DNA of 64,000 bases from contig OY759215.1 in assembly GCA_963662175.1 (NCBI GenBank), forward strand, positions 18,465,079 through 18,529,078, in the 5' to 3' direction. The position numbers were made by a program, and so were the translations under genes. A model generated the notes under the pieces. It did no database searches and was not told the DNA's origin. It saw nothing but the letters and a program-made list of their open reading frames with translations. This stretch comes from Aradus depressus. Lineage: Eukaryota; Arthropoda; Insecta; Hemiptera; Aradidae. Every line of letters begins with the position of its first letter. The stretch's first letter is position 1. Positions 42,660-53,006 of the stretch are shown piece after piece.

Positions 42660-42860
42660 ATAAGAAAATTAAATGAATTAACACAAAACTAACATTGAGC
42701 TCCCACCGAGTTCACTCTCTAACTTCAAAGTTGTATAACTGGCATCGCGAATGGCATCCTTTTAGCACTCTCCACCTAACCAAGTTGATATAGTAGGTAG
42801 ATCACCATAAAAGTAGGAATAACAGGTTATGGTCCCAATCTACTCAATATCATCCCCTGT
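42660..42860. other. Locus B intron, duplicated sequence
   Basis: 42715-42800 resembles 45650-45740 (CATTCTCCACCTAAC and TTGATATAGTA..TAGATC), so the duplicated unit extends well to the 5' side of the microexon. Confidence 0.5.
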
Positions 42861-42866
42861 CATCGA

Positions 42867-43198
42867 ATCAATAAATTGTTAATATTTTCGTTAATGTACT
42901 GTGAAGCCCAAACAAATTGTTAATATTTTCGTTAATGTATTGTGAAGCCCAAACAAATTGTTAATATTTTCGTTAATGTACTGTGAAGCCCAAACAAATT
43001 GTTAATATTTTCGTTAATGTATTGTGAAGCCCAAACAAATTGTTAATATTTTCGTTAATGTATTGTGAAGCCCAAACAAATTGTTAATATTTTCGTTAAT
43101 GTACTGTGAAGCCCAAACAAATTGTTAATATTTTCGTTAATGTATTGCGAAGCCCAAACAAATTGTTAATATTTTCGTTAATGTACTGTGAAGCCCAA
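42867..43198. repeat. 41-bp tandem array, eight copies
   Basis: CAAATTGTTAATATTTTCGT with GTGAAGCCCAAA repeats every 41 bp from 42867. Only T/C and T/G exchanges separate the units. Intron of locus B, recent expansion. Confidence 0.95.
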
Positions 43199-44265
43199 AC
43201 ATTTTAGAGATATATATTATTTCAAGGCTGTCACCATATATATATGATATTTTATAACCCTATATCCCGCCTCTAATTCCACGACACACTCACAAACCCA
43301 TAGTTAGGGGGATATTTTATGTATAATATAATAAAGAACGATGTATTAATATAATGTTGTATAATATAATGTAGATGGAGAATGTTAAAAATTGTTTAGA
43401 ACTTCATGGACCCAAATAAGAAGCTTATAGAACAAATAGATTAAATGGAACATTCTAGAAGCAATGGCTTCTATGACTTATACTTTAATATATTTTCTAT
43501 ATAAGAATCGTGAAATTATGTATGGTGTAATCATGATAAATATATATAGTAGAATATGGTAAAAATAATATGTAATTATAAATACCTGTAGATATAGAAA
43601 AGTCATGGGTTATGTATAGACCTTTTGGAACATAGGTCCAGAACATTCGATGGCGCTATATATAGTTCCCATAGAGACAGTTCCCAATATATAGTCAGTC
43701 AGATAGTACCATATAGACAGTCAGATTGATAGATAGATACATATAGTTGATATAGTTATTCAGTCTCACTCACTATTACCTTGTTATTGTAAATTCTTGT
43801 AAAAGCACAGTCTGTTCATATTATTTTATATCCAGTTTCTTTATTGTTCCTCTGTGTGAGATGTTGCCCTGTGGTCTATTGTAAGTAGCAAATATATATA
43901 AATTTATGTAACTTGTCTGACTTCTTTAATTTTTTATTACGATCTGTCCGACCTTATTTAATACACGTAATAAACGGCAGAAATCGTAATAAGGCTTTGG
44001 TAGTTCTGTAATTACTAACAGTTAACTGATCTGGACAACACTACGCAGATGTATCGAGAGAAACTATCTGCTAACATTCTGTGCTCTGGAGGAAAGACTT
44101 CCGATCGACTTCAACATCACCACGGACAAAATATATAATCCGCCACAGACAGTATAGGAATAAGAAAATATACCGGAAAATGTGAAGTATACTTATGTAC
44201 CTCCCTGGGACATTTCTTATAGGATGTTACGTAATTTGCCATTAGATTAAAACTAGGCCTTTTAC
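43199..44265 (+). other. Unassigned; possible LTR at about 43353-43966
   Basis: From TGTTGTATAATATAATG to about AATACACG the sequence has LTR-like features: TGT...ACA-type ends and a pyrimidine-rich, T-rich promoter-like half with CAGTCTCACTCAC. Beyond it, AACGGCAGAAATCGTAATAAGG could be part of an internal leader. No second copy, primer site or gag could be confirmed. Confidence 0.25.
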
Positions 44266-44269
44266 GTCG

Positions 44270-44475
44270 GTTTAATCGGATTCGGGAGACTGGAGTATAT
44301 AAAGATATTTGGAGAAAACGTCTGATAATCCCCATCTTGAAAGATAGTAAGAACACCAGAGCTCCATCAAGTTCGGGGAAGGCCCCCACAAAGGGAGCCC
44401 ATTTTAAAACCACTGTAATTAACGCACGATTAGGTCCTTTTTTCTTCCTTATACCTATAGTAGAGGCGATGGTCA
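44270..44475. repeat. Locus B intron module, copy 3
   Basis: Same segment as 41400-41600 (GAAAGATAGTAAGAACACCAG, TTAACGCACGATTAGGTCC). No 0-to-1 microexon was found beside this copy; a LINE relic follows instead. Confidence 0.6.
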
Positions 44476-44559
44476 CGATCCTCAGACGGCCGAACGACCT
44501 GCGCGGGCAAAACGTAAGTCTGTTTGGGTAAAGCCGGACCTCGGCGTCCCAGATACTAT

Positions 44560-44830
44560 CGGGTCACGGGGATTTCAACTCCAAGCTCTTCTTTTTCAAG
44601 AAGAATGACAACCAGAACTGCTCGTGCGGCGGCGTTGAGACTGCACAACATGTAGTTCTCGAATGCTCGCTGGGCAATTGGCCTAGGATGGAATTGGTAC
44701 GCCGGACAGGATCATCATACCTGGGACTGAACCCTCGGAAGCTGATGAGTGAGACTGATTACCGCCTCCTGGTGAAAGGTAAAGAAGGCAGTGTAACGTT
44801 GTTCCGGGGTTGACCTCGGCTCAACGCAGC
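44560..44830 (+). pseudogene. LINE C-terminal relic
   Basis: The plus strand encodes SGHGDFNSKLFFFKKNDNQN followed by CSCGGVETAQHVVLEC, the CCHC-type C-terminal signature of I/R1-like LINEs. It then continues NWPRMELVRRTGSSYLG and SETDYRLLVKGKEG. The open part is short. Upstream catalytic domains are lost and the 3' end grades into unassigned DNA. Confidence 0.65.
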
Positions 44831-44839
44831 CATGAAACA

Positions 44840-45240
44840 TGGATGCCTTGGTCTCGAGCTCTCTCGGGAAACGCCGATAAGATAAGTTGGAGGATGCAAC
44901 CTATCGCTCCGATCAGTGGCGGGGTTCTACAACCAGCCATAGCACCATAAATATAATTAATAAATATAATTAAAATTTCCCCTCTATTCGGCGGACGGGT
45001 GGTGTGGCCCCACAGAGGTCTGGAACAACCGAAAAAATAAATAAGGAAGTATTGCAATAATGCGGAAATCAGAGATCCATTTCTGCGATGATGTCTGTTT
45101 TGTAAGCGTCTAACACAAAAAGGATTTTAGCTACAAACTTGAATTTTGAAATGAAGATGTCACTTGTGCTAACTTAAATCTTAAATCTGATTAGATTTTG
45201 GCTGAAATCCGACGATAATTGAGACCATCTTACTTTGGTA
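44840..45240. other. Locus B intron, partly duplicated
   Basis: 45105-45180 (AACTTGAATTTTGAAATGAAGATGTCACTT) matches 41660-41700, and so belongs to the duplicated unit. 44820-45050 is unassigned. Confidence 0.45.
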
Positions 45241-45420
45241 CTACTCTACTCACAAGATACCGCTAATATTTAGGACCTAATCAATAAACCAAATAATTAT
45301 CTCATTATGAAAGATGGTAAGAACCCCAGCGCACCGTCAAGTTTGGGGAAAGCCAAGGAGAGCCCTGTTTTAAAATCTCCGTCGTTGACGAACGATTTGG
45401 CGTTTTTTTGTTAAATTTTT
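45241..45420. repeat. Locus B intron module, copy 4
   Basis: Contains GAAAGATGGTAAGAACCCCAG and the degenerate AACGATTTGGCGTTTTTTTG counterpart of the other copies. It is followed by the same 120 bp that lead to a 0-to-1 microexon in copy 1. Confidence 0.6.
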
Positions 45421-45552
45421 CAGGGTTTTCACAAATAATGCGAACTAGGTAAAAGTGTTGGCGATTCACTGACATATTTTTATTATATATTTTCAACCTT
45501 CATTATTTGACTAAATTATACAATGTTTAATAGATTATTACTAATCCTTTAC

Positions 45553-45580
45553 CAGAAAATTCCCCATTTCCTCCTGGAAA
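45553..45580 (-). CDS. Locus B microexon, 28 nt
   Basis: Acceptor TTTTTTTCCAG and donor GTAAAG. It encodes FPGGNGEFS, phase 0 to phase 1. It shares intron flanks with 42601 and 39873. A second AG seven bases inside would give a 21-nt alternative. It is the third member of the 0-to-1 exon set (25, 28 and 46 nt), all one more than a multiple of three. Confidence 0.45.
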
Positions 45581-45770
45581 CTGGAAAAAAATTAAAACAA
45601 GAAAAATAAATAAATACAAAACTATATTGTTCCCATGAAGTTCAACCTGTAACTCATCTGGTCACAGCCTGCTGTCGCAATTGGCCTTCTTTTTACATTC
45701 TCCACCTAACTAATTTAATATAGTATATAGATCGGTAGACTCTTCTGTAGATCTCTTCTGTCTCTCCCAG

Positions 45771-45944
45771 ACTTCAGCTCCAGTTCCCTGGATTGACACT
45801 AGGATGGGCATAGAAAGGGGGCTGCCCTATCCTACATCCAGGCAGAAGAGGAAGAAAATGAATGATCCCTCATCGCAACCAGGAGTCACTGAGAGAACCC
45901 TCCACTACAATGCCTCGGATACCAAACTCAAGTACGAATGTTAA
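45771..45944 (+). CDS. Candidate plus-strand terminal exon
   Basis: A strong acceptor, TCTTCTGTCTCTCCCAG, is followed by 57 open codons to a TAA. They encode TSAPVPWIDTRMGIERG, then a basic run PTSRQKRKKMNDPSSQPGVT and a tail NASDTKLKYEC. Base composition is far more balanced than the flanks. The duplicated unit at 42.7-42.8 kb lacks this segment, so it was inserted or lost. It may be the last exon of a plus-strand gene or a fragment of a processed copy. Not recognised. Confidence 0.3.
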   Translation, partial: TSAPVPWIDTRMGIERGLPYPTSRQKRKKMNDPSSQPGVTERTLHYNASDTKLKYEC

Positions 45945-46030
45945 TTTATTTTTCTTTTATTTAAATTTTACATATTTATATTTTATTTTATAATTTATAT
46001 AATCAGAAGAGCCCCCCCTGATCATTTATA

Positions 46031-46376
46031 GGTTAGGTTAGGTTTTATGACTCATGCCCGGGCTTTAACTACGAGGTCATATCGCTTACTACCAGAGCGG
46101 TCTTTCGTCACTCTGGTGGACATGAGCCCGCCTCTAGTGTGGGAGTCCTAAATTTTGCCTACCCTAAATTTTTATTCACCTTGGGCAGGGGGCTTTAACG
46201 AGTACCTGACATCGTACAGGCTCGAGACCATCGCTTAACGTCCCATCCGAAGAACGGAGTGCTTACGTTTATTTTACCTCCCAGGTAAAATAAACTAAGG
46301 GCCTCGGTCGGGTTTCGAACCCGCGTTCTTGAGCTCAGAAGACAAGCACGCATACCACTGAGCTATCGGCGCCCTC
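46031..46376 (-). mobile_element. tRNA-derived SINE with (CCTAA)n tail, full length
   Basis: On the minus strand the head (46376-46300) has TAGCTCAGTGG and GGTTCGAAACC, exact A- and B-box matches. The body carries the same landmarks as the 11.2-kb copy and the tail is AAACCTAACCTAACC. It is well conserved. No clear target duplication was found. Confidence 0.85.
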
Positions 46377-46379
46377 TCT

Positions 46380-46740
46380 GTTGTTAGTAGGCTGAAAACC
46401 GAAAACGGAACAATATAGCAAGCTCTGTCTGTCTGTCTGCCCATCTCTCTACAAGGTCCCAACCCCAAAAAAATGATAGTGACCACCGAAATTGTCCTTA
46501 TCTGTGGAAGCAAGAATTAGGGGGTCACAGAAGCAAAATATTTTCTGAAAGAATCGAGAAATATATGAAAGAATGCTTGAGTAAATACAAAATATAATTA
46601 TTTTTAAAAAATGTATTACCAATTTGGCGGCGTTGGGTGATTAAAAACATCGTCCTTCAGTTGTCCACCCCGTTTTGATATGAAAGTTATTATTATTATT
46701 ACACTTATGAATAAGAAACAAAAATGAACAATGTGCGGCT
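46380..46740. other. Unassigned
   Basis: The short frame 46295-46513 mostly overlaps the SINE. No gene or repeat end was recognised here. Confidence 0.4.
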
Positions 46741-46744
46741 ATCA

Positions 46745-47575
46745 TTCAAGGCTAGTACAGACATGCGAGCAACGAACCGAGCACTGTTCGTCTCGTTTTC
46801 AGTTTTCAACAAACACACTCCAAGCCGAACAGAGACGAGCCGAGCATTTGGATGCTCCACAACCATCGTAACGAACATAACCTGCACAAGTTAACCTGCA
46901 GATAACAAATTTACGTTTATTTGTATATCATTTTATAACTATTCAAAATCTTCAATCAGAAAATGCTCAAGGTAGGTAGCTACTTACGTAATTAATTTAC
47001 ATATTTGTAGTACAATTAATACGGATACGAATTTATTATGATACGTAATTTATTTTTACATGTAAATTGTTTAAAATGAACACTTCTTTAGGAAAAGTGT
47101 TTGAATAATTCCTCCCAAGCATCCAATCTCTTTATTTTATTAAAATGTAATTTGTGTTTTAAATCCCATATGACTGGGTACTGTCTCATAACCTGAGCAA
47201 ACTGAATTTGAAGCTCCTGAGACCAGTCTTCAGAAGCCATAATAAAATATAATTCATTGAATAATATTTAAATATATATTTAATTAAAAAAAAAAAAAAA
47301 GAACGTGCACTTCCAAAAACCTAAATATTTGAGAAGGTTATAATATTGGTTATAAACAACAGTGCTCGGGTCAAGTCGGGACGGTTCGGCTTGGTACCAG
47401 TCCACACACACCGCAGCCCTAGCCGAACATTCCTTTGATGGTTCGTCAAAAAACCGACAACAGGTGGAGCAGACCCCGAGCCTCCCTTGTTCGTCGAGCG
47501 CCTGCGCATTATTCCCCAGGCATGCGCACTGACTAATGTTCGGCTCGTTGCTCGCGTGTCTATACGCCACTTCAA
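46745..47575. mobile_element. PIF/Harbinger-like element carrying only a MADF frame
   Basis: The left end (about GGCTAGTACAGACATGCGAG) and the inverted right end (GTGGCGTATAGACACGCGAG) form imperfect inverted repeats of 35 bp or more, including GCGAGCAACGA(A/G)CCGA. TTCAA lies outside both ends. The inner arms are GC-rich and repeat GCCGAAC. The only gene-like content is a minus-strand MADF frame. Autonomous Harbinger elements carry a DDE nuclease plus a Myb/MADF protein; this copy lacks the nuclease. Confidence 0.45.
47088..47240 (-). CDS. 50-aa MADF-domain N-terminal fragment
   Basis: ATG at 47240 to TAA at 47088, shorter than usual gene-finding limits. The product reads MASEDWSQELQIQFAQVMRQ, YPVIWDLKHKLHFNKIKRLD and AWEELFKHFS. 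This matches the first half of a MADF/Myb-like DNA-binding domain (hydrophobic helix, YP.(I/L)WD, and (D/N)AW.E(L/I)). The second half is missing. In Harbinger transposons this protein partners the nuclease at the element ends. Alone it may be a relic, or a splice donor may lie before the stop. Confidence 0.45.
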   Translation of the reverse strand: MASEDWSQELQIQFAQVMRQYPVIWDLKHKLHFNKIKRLDAWEELFKHFS

Positions 47576-47579
47576 CAAG

Positions 47580-47905
47580 AAGTAAATGGTTCACATCAAA
47601 CATGAATTTCACGTATAATAATATTTATTATTTCATACTAATGTGAGAACATATAAAGGGAAGTGTCATAATTAAGGGGTGTGTATAATGATATGTAATG
47701 ATGAGTAGTATCAGAATATTTTGTCCATTTTCAGTTTAAGAAATGGCGGCATGAGAGGGGGAAATGTGTGTACAAAAGTTAGTCTCCCCCCCCCCCCCCC
47801 CCCCCCCCCAAGAAAGTCAATGCTTACAGATTACTCGGTTTTAAAAGGGTTTGAAAGTTATTACCCACAATATATTAGTAAAGAAACATAATTAGAGTGA
47901 ATACA
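47580..47905. other. Locus B intron with a poly-C tract
   Basis: Contains an uninterrupted C run at 47786-47809 of 24 bases. 47840-47905 is the intron flank shared with 40370-40430. Confidence 0.6.
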
Positions 47906-47908
47906 TAC

Positions 47909-47945
47909 GATCTTTCGAGGAAGTGCGTTCCTGAAGGCATTGTCG
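47909..47945 (-). CDS. Locus B microexon, 37 nt, frame-inconsistent
   Basis: Acceptor TTATTATTTCAG and donor GTATGT, with flanks matching the 53-nt exon at 40434. Read from phase 1 it gives TMPSGTHFLER but leaves in phase 2. To leave in phase 0 like its duplicate it must be entered in phase 2 (DNAFRNALPRKI). The length is one base short of a phase-preserving value, so it is either a broken copy or uses a different partner. Splice sites are intact. Confidence 0.35.
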
Positions 47946-48089
47946 CTGAAATAATAATTATTAGAATATTTTATTATATTGTATTTTTGTTTTAAAACAC
48001 CCCTTGCTAATTATATCTAATTAGAGGGATGGAAAATATCTAATAGGATGGGGCCACATATCTATGGTGTAGGCCACATTCCTACAAGA

Positions 48090-48425
48090 TACTAGCGACA
48101 GAGCGACTGATGCATGGGGGTCGATGCACAGACACGCAGGCGCAAAGGGCGGTGTGGCTGAGACGAGGCGACCGTGCGACCACGGGCTCTATCCCCCAGG
48201 TATTCATACTCGCCCACGTGCTTCAGAATCTCTTCATTGTCTGTAATTTGAACTTCTCTGGCGTTGCTCCCGACCTGCATCACTTGTCTTTTGACCACAT
48301 TTATCATTATGAAGACTATCCTGGTTTCCTGCCACTAACACAATCTCATTGGCATAGATCATTGTTTGTGTTAATATCGAAAACAGGTTCCCCCGTCTAC
48401 CTTAAACTTTTTTGAAAGTGAAATA
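48090..48425 (-). pseudogene. Old LINE reverse-transcriptase relic
   Basis: Minus-strand fragments MIYANEIVLVAGNQDSL (the YADD motif, here YANE) and REVQITDNEEILKHVGEYEYLG match the end of the RT palm and thumb of RTE/CR1-like LINEs. Stops intervene. The related relic at 60150-60310 sits at the same place relative to a locus B microexon. Confidence 0.55.
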
Positions 48426-48682
48426 GTGCTCATTTACTCCCATTGAGGCGCTACTGCTCTTCGCGGATTTAATACGCACTTTTTCATTTAGAACGTTAAT
48501 ACACATGATTAACTAAACATTATATGTACGAAAAAATATTAAGAAAAACATGTTTTTTTTAAAATATGTCTATTTCACAGAATATGTGAGAGTACTTTCG
48601 GTATTGCTACCACGTTTTTCTTTATATTTTTTATTAAATGTTTCACAATATCTCTGCAATAATAAATATATTTATTATTTAC

Positions 48683-48733
48683 CCCGAGTATTTTTCATTA
48701 GCTCTTCCCATTCTTTTTTCAAGTCTTCAATCT
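48683..48733 (-). CDS. Locus B microexon, 51 nt
   Basis: Acceptor TTTTTTTTTTTGTTACAG and donor GTAAAT. In phase 1 in and out it encodes IEDLKKEWEELMKNTR, an amphipathic, highly charged helix. The exons at 60394 (VQKANYDEMLKMLE) and 57594 occupy the same place in homologous intron sequence and keep the same phases. Similarity in character with the 60-kb exon, though not in detail, supports a real coding exon. Confidence 0.55.
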
Positions 48734-48739
48734 CTGTAA

Positions 48740-50140
48740 CAAAAAAAAAAAAGATAGGCTATTAAGCTCCTCTACGATTCGGGCAAGGATCGGAAAAAAA
48801 TATTCGCATTCGAGCCACTTCAAAAATAAACTATTTTTACATAGTCAAGTAAGGTATCCATTTAAAAAACCGAGTACATAATGATAGGCTACATTTTAGA
48901 ATTCTCTAGCAATTTTAACAGTGGGATGGGGTGGGGTGGGTTGCCTCTTATCCCCTCAAAGGAAGCTCTTCTCAGCTTATTTCTATTGATGCATGGTTTC
49001 GAGGTCGTTTTGGTGGCATAATCTACATCTCCTCTGTTATTTCCACTGCCTCCTTATCAACGACCAGAATAAAAAAAATTAGAGCCTTCGGTTCTGATAG
49101 CGGCAGAAATAATCAATGAAGACATAGAAGAGAGGTTCTTGAATAACACTACGTAGCTTCTTGTGGAGGCCTACTTACTCCGGTGGTAGAGAATGAAAGC
49201 GTTAAGACCAATAGGCTCTAGTCCATTGATTGATCTTCGTTCAGTTCTTATTTGTGTTGTTCAAATGACTCAATGGCATTACTTCCCACAAGATATGTCT
49301 GCCATACAAAACAAATTGTTCGAACCAATAAAGTCAGTCATAATATGAAAAAAGAGCAACTTGTTGGGCCCGCTCAGTTGTTGCAAGGAAGGTGTTTTTA
49401 GTGGAGACCCACACTACCTCGGAGCTACGGAGGCTCCAGGTGTCTATGAGATTTTCACTGACCCACGTAAAAAAAAAATAATAAAATGAAGTCATTGAAT
49501 ACGTTTCTCAGCCATCCTTGTCGATGAAAGATTTCAGAACTCAGGTTTGAACTACCCAGAGAGACAAGTCTAGCCGTTTAACATCTCTGATCATGAAACC
49601 GGTCTTCATGTAGTTCCTAACACATTCCATTACATTTTTCGTACACAATTTTGGATTCTGTCTACATGAGCTTCAATTCTAAGCCGGCTCTATAAATGTT
49701 TGGTTTGTAGAAAGCTAAGCGCACGAAGCAAGCCTTCTGGACACAAATCCCAACCTTCTAAAGTGATGGCAGTTGGTTCAGAAGACCAAGCAAGTCAGTG
49801 GGTGAGTGAATACAGCAGCGCCGCAAATGGCAGACTCATCACTTTATTGAAGTGGTTTTTTAAGTCCGAATTGAAAAGGCCCATCCCGACCTAGCCTCTA
49901 TCGTGCGTCTAGTCACTTTAAGAACTGCGCTTGGAGGCGAATATAAGTATACTCGCCCAGTGAGGAAGTTAGTTAAGATGCCGTTTAATTTAAGTTTTGT
50001 TATAGGGATATACACTGGTGAGACGTTGGAAAATATACAATGTCATGGAAAATATCGCGCAGGTGCGGTTTCGTTGAGATTCAGATTTTCAGGCTGTGAT
50101 AAAGACCGTTTCGGAATCCGAAAAATATTTGTCTTAACTT
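48740..50140. other. Locus B intron and unassigned DNA
   Basis: 48780-48950 matches intron sequence at 57730-57860 and 60480-60620 (ACATAGTCAA, GTGGGATGGGGTGG). 49000-50140 includes more GC-balanced parts (49370-49470, 49700-50100) with open frames at 49700-49894 and 49903-50208. No domain, splice pattern or repeat end allowed assignment. Confidence 0.4.
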
Positions 50141-50257
50141 GTAAAAAAATAAAGAAGAAAGAAAGTAATTTATTTGGGCCGGCATTCAAGTGCCTTTCAC
50201 AGAAATGACAAAATACAGAAAAAAAAAAACATTAATAGTGATAAATAAAACTAAAAT

Positions 50258-53006
50258 CTAAGTTAAAATGTGCTGTGGGAGTCTGGGTCGCAGTCGGGGA
50301 TGTGCGGTGGGCTGTCCAATATTGAAGTGGACAGCACCAGGGCTGAGGGGCAGGTTCTGGAGGAACGTCTCAGTCAGAGATCGCAGGACGGTGTCCATGG
50401 GAGCTATGTCCAGTTCTTTATGAATTATACTGCCTCTCACAAACCACGGTACGTTGAGACCTATGCGGAGGGTTTTGTTTTGGAATGATTGTAATTTTCG
50501 TTTTACTGTTTTGCTTGCACTGTACCATATTGGGCAAGCATATGTTAGTAGTGGACGTAATAGTGATGTGTACAAGATTTTGATGCAATTTGGGCGGAGT
50601 GGAGTGTTGCGGTTAATGAGTGGATAAAGTTGTGAGAGTCTTTGATATGCTTGTGTTAGTTTTGATGATATGTGGGTGTGCCATGTAAGTCTTGTGTCCA
50701 TGTGTAAACCGAGATATTTTAATGTTTGTTGTGAAGTATTCCAGGGAATATCAGTATTATCAATTTGGATGTTGTTGGTTTGGCGTATTCGGCGGAGAGA
50801 AAAAATTTTTGCTGATGATTTTAAAGGATTTAATTTTAACTTCCAGATAGAAAACCAAGTTGAGATGATGGAGACAGCTGATTGGAGAGTGTGTGTGGCA
50901 ATGTGAATATCGGAGTGTTGTGCTAGTATTAAAGTGTCGTCCGCATAGGTAGCAAGCACCGTGGTCTGCGGGACTGGCATGTCATGACAGTATAAGTTAA
51001 AAAGAACTGGCTGAGAATAGCTCCCTGAGGGACACCTGCACCTATCGTCCTCCGTCTGCTGACTTCGGCGTTGATCCTGACCTGGAAGGAGCGATTCCTC
51101 AAGAAAGATGACATCAGATTCTGAAGGTACTGCGGTGGTCCTGTCAGGTGTAGCTTGTACAGCAACCCCTCATGCCAGATGGAGTCGAACGCGGCTGCCA
51201 CGTCTAGCGATGCTGCAGCCTTTCTTTTCGAATCCTTTGATAATAGCTTCAGTGACCCGCTGAAGCTGGTGGAGGGTCGAGTGAGAACGGAATCCAAACT
51301 GGTGCTGCGGGATAGTTTGCGTTGAGTCCAGGTGACTCAAAAGCCGTCGAAGGATAATTTTCTCAAACACTTTTGATGTGGTCGGCAACAAGCTGATTGG
51401 GCGATAGCTGGACGGATCGTGCTTAGGTCCCAGGCTTGTGGAAAAGGAGGACTATTGCATTCTTCCAGGCCGAAGGAAAGTAGCCGAACCGGAGGCATGC
51501 GTTGAAGATGCTGGTGAGGTAGGCGTCGCCTTTAGGAGGAAGCTTCTTCAGCACCAGATTTGGGATGAGATCGTCCCCTGGAGTTTTCCTTGTTGGGAGC
51601 TTTCTGATGACTCCTCTGACTTCCTGTGGTGTTGTGTATTCTATCGGGAGTTCTGCAGTGGAGTGGTGTTGTGTCATGAAGTTAGTCACTAGGTCTGTTG
51701 TTTGTGAGTTGGCGGAATTATGAAGTGTAAATTTTTGTTCTAAATGGGCAGAAAATATGTTGCATTTGTCATTATCAGTGATGGCTGGTGGTGTATGTCC
51801 GTCTGTAATCGTAGGTATTGGAGTATGCCGTCGCAAAATACGTTTTGTCTCAGTCCACAAGCTAGTGTCTCCCGGGGAAATGTCACTTAGGTGTCGTTGG
51901 TAGTTAGATATACGGAGGTTGTCTAATTCCCACTTGACTGCGCGAGCCATGCGATTGAAGACAACCTTGTCTTGGGGTAGCCTAGAACGTTGCCATAATT
52001 TTCGCAATCTATTTTTCTCTTTTATTAGCTGGAGAATGTGTCTGGGGACTGTTCTCTGGCCAGGCCGGAGATCCGAGTACTTCTCGTAGGTCGAGAGGTC
52101 GATTGAGCTCCTTATACAGTCATTAAAATGTCCAATGTGCAAGTCGATGACGTCAATAGAGTTATAATTGAGAGGTATAGTAAGTGTATCTGTTAGTCAG
52201 TCACGAAATACGTCCCAGTCAATTTTTCCATTTATTAATTTTGGTGGAGGGGGGTTCTTTTGAAATTCTTCAATGAACGTTACTATAACCGGTAAATGGT
52301 CTGAGTCTAACTCAACTAGGGGTTTTTGGAAAAAAGGGAATCTGATGTTCTGTATGAGACAGATGTCCAGGATGTCGGGGAGAAAATTGTGCTGTGTGGA
52401 GAAGAAGGTCGGTTCGTCGGGAGGGATAACTAGTATGTCAAGTCTATTGGAGTAATGAAGAAGTCTGCTTCCGTTATTGTTTGTCATTCTGCAGCCCCGA
52501 AGTCTGTGTTTACTGTTTAAGTCCCCAATTAGGATAGTCGGTATCCCTGAGAAGACTGATATCAAGTCGACCTCTAAAAGATTAGTACTGGGTCGTTGAT
52601 AGGCGGCTATTTTGTGAATGGGGTTTCCAGAGTGACTGAACAGTTTGAGCCCTATGGCTTGAAGGTTGATGAGGTTATGGAACTCTATGGAGCAATGCTT
52701 GATGGTCCGTTTGATGAAGATTGCAACCCCTCCCGTCCGAGTCCGTTGGTCATGTCTGTAAACCTGTTAACCACCAACCCTGAGTCTGTCTTCAGCCACC
52801 AGGTGGGTTTCAGTAATACACGCGATGTCGATGTCATGTCTGTGAATGAATTCGATGAAAGTGTTTTGTCTCTGTTTAAGTCCGTTCGAGTTCCAGTTGA
52901 GTATCTTCAGGTTTGTTAAGTCAGTAGGAGCTAAAAGAGATGAAGTTTGGAGTGATGAACTGTAAGGCGAGAAGTCAGTTGGTAGTACTGTGTTTGTGTC
53001 CGTCAT
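50258..53006 (-). pseudogene. Jockey ORF2, multiple frameshifts
   Basis: The endonuclease N-terminus (LKILNWNSNGLKQRQ, IDIACITETHL; 53006-52767) stops early. It continues in other frames with ILIGDLNSKHRLRGCR (52565-52197), then RT blocks at 52142-51423, 51391-51170, 51297-50929 and 50980-50258, the last holding TYADDTLILAQ and the C-terminus. At least four frame changes and stops. No RNase H. Inactive. Confidence 0.8.

Noticed and set aside
49700..50208. Two plus frames before the second Jockey copy
   Set aside because: More balanced composition than the flanks, but no domain, splice pattern or repeat end; left as unassigned.
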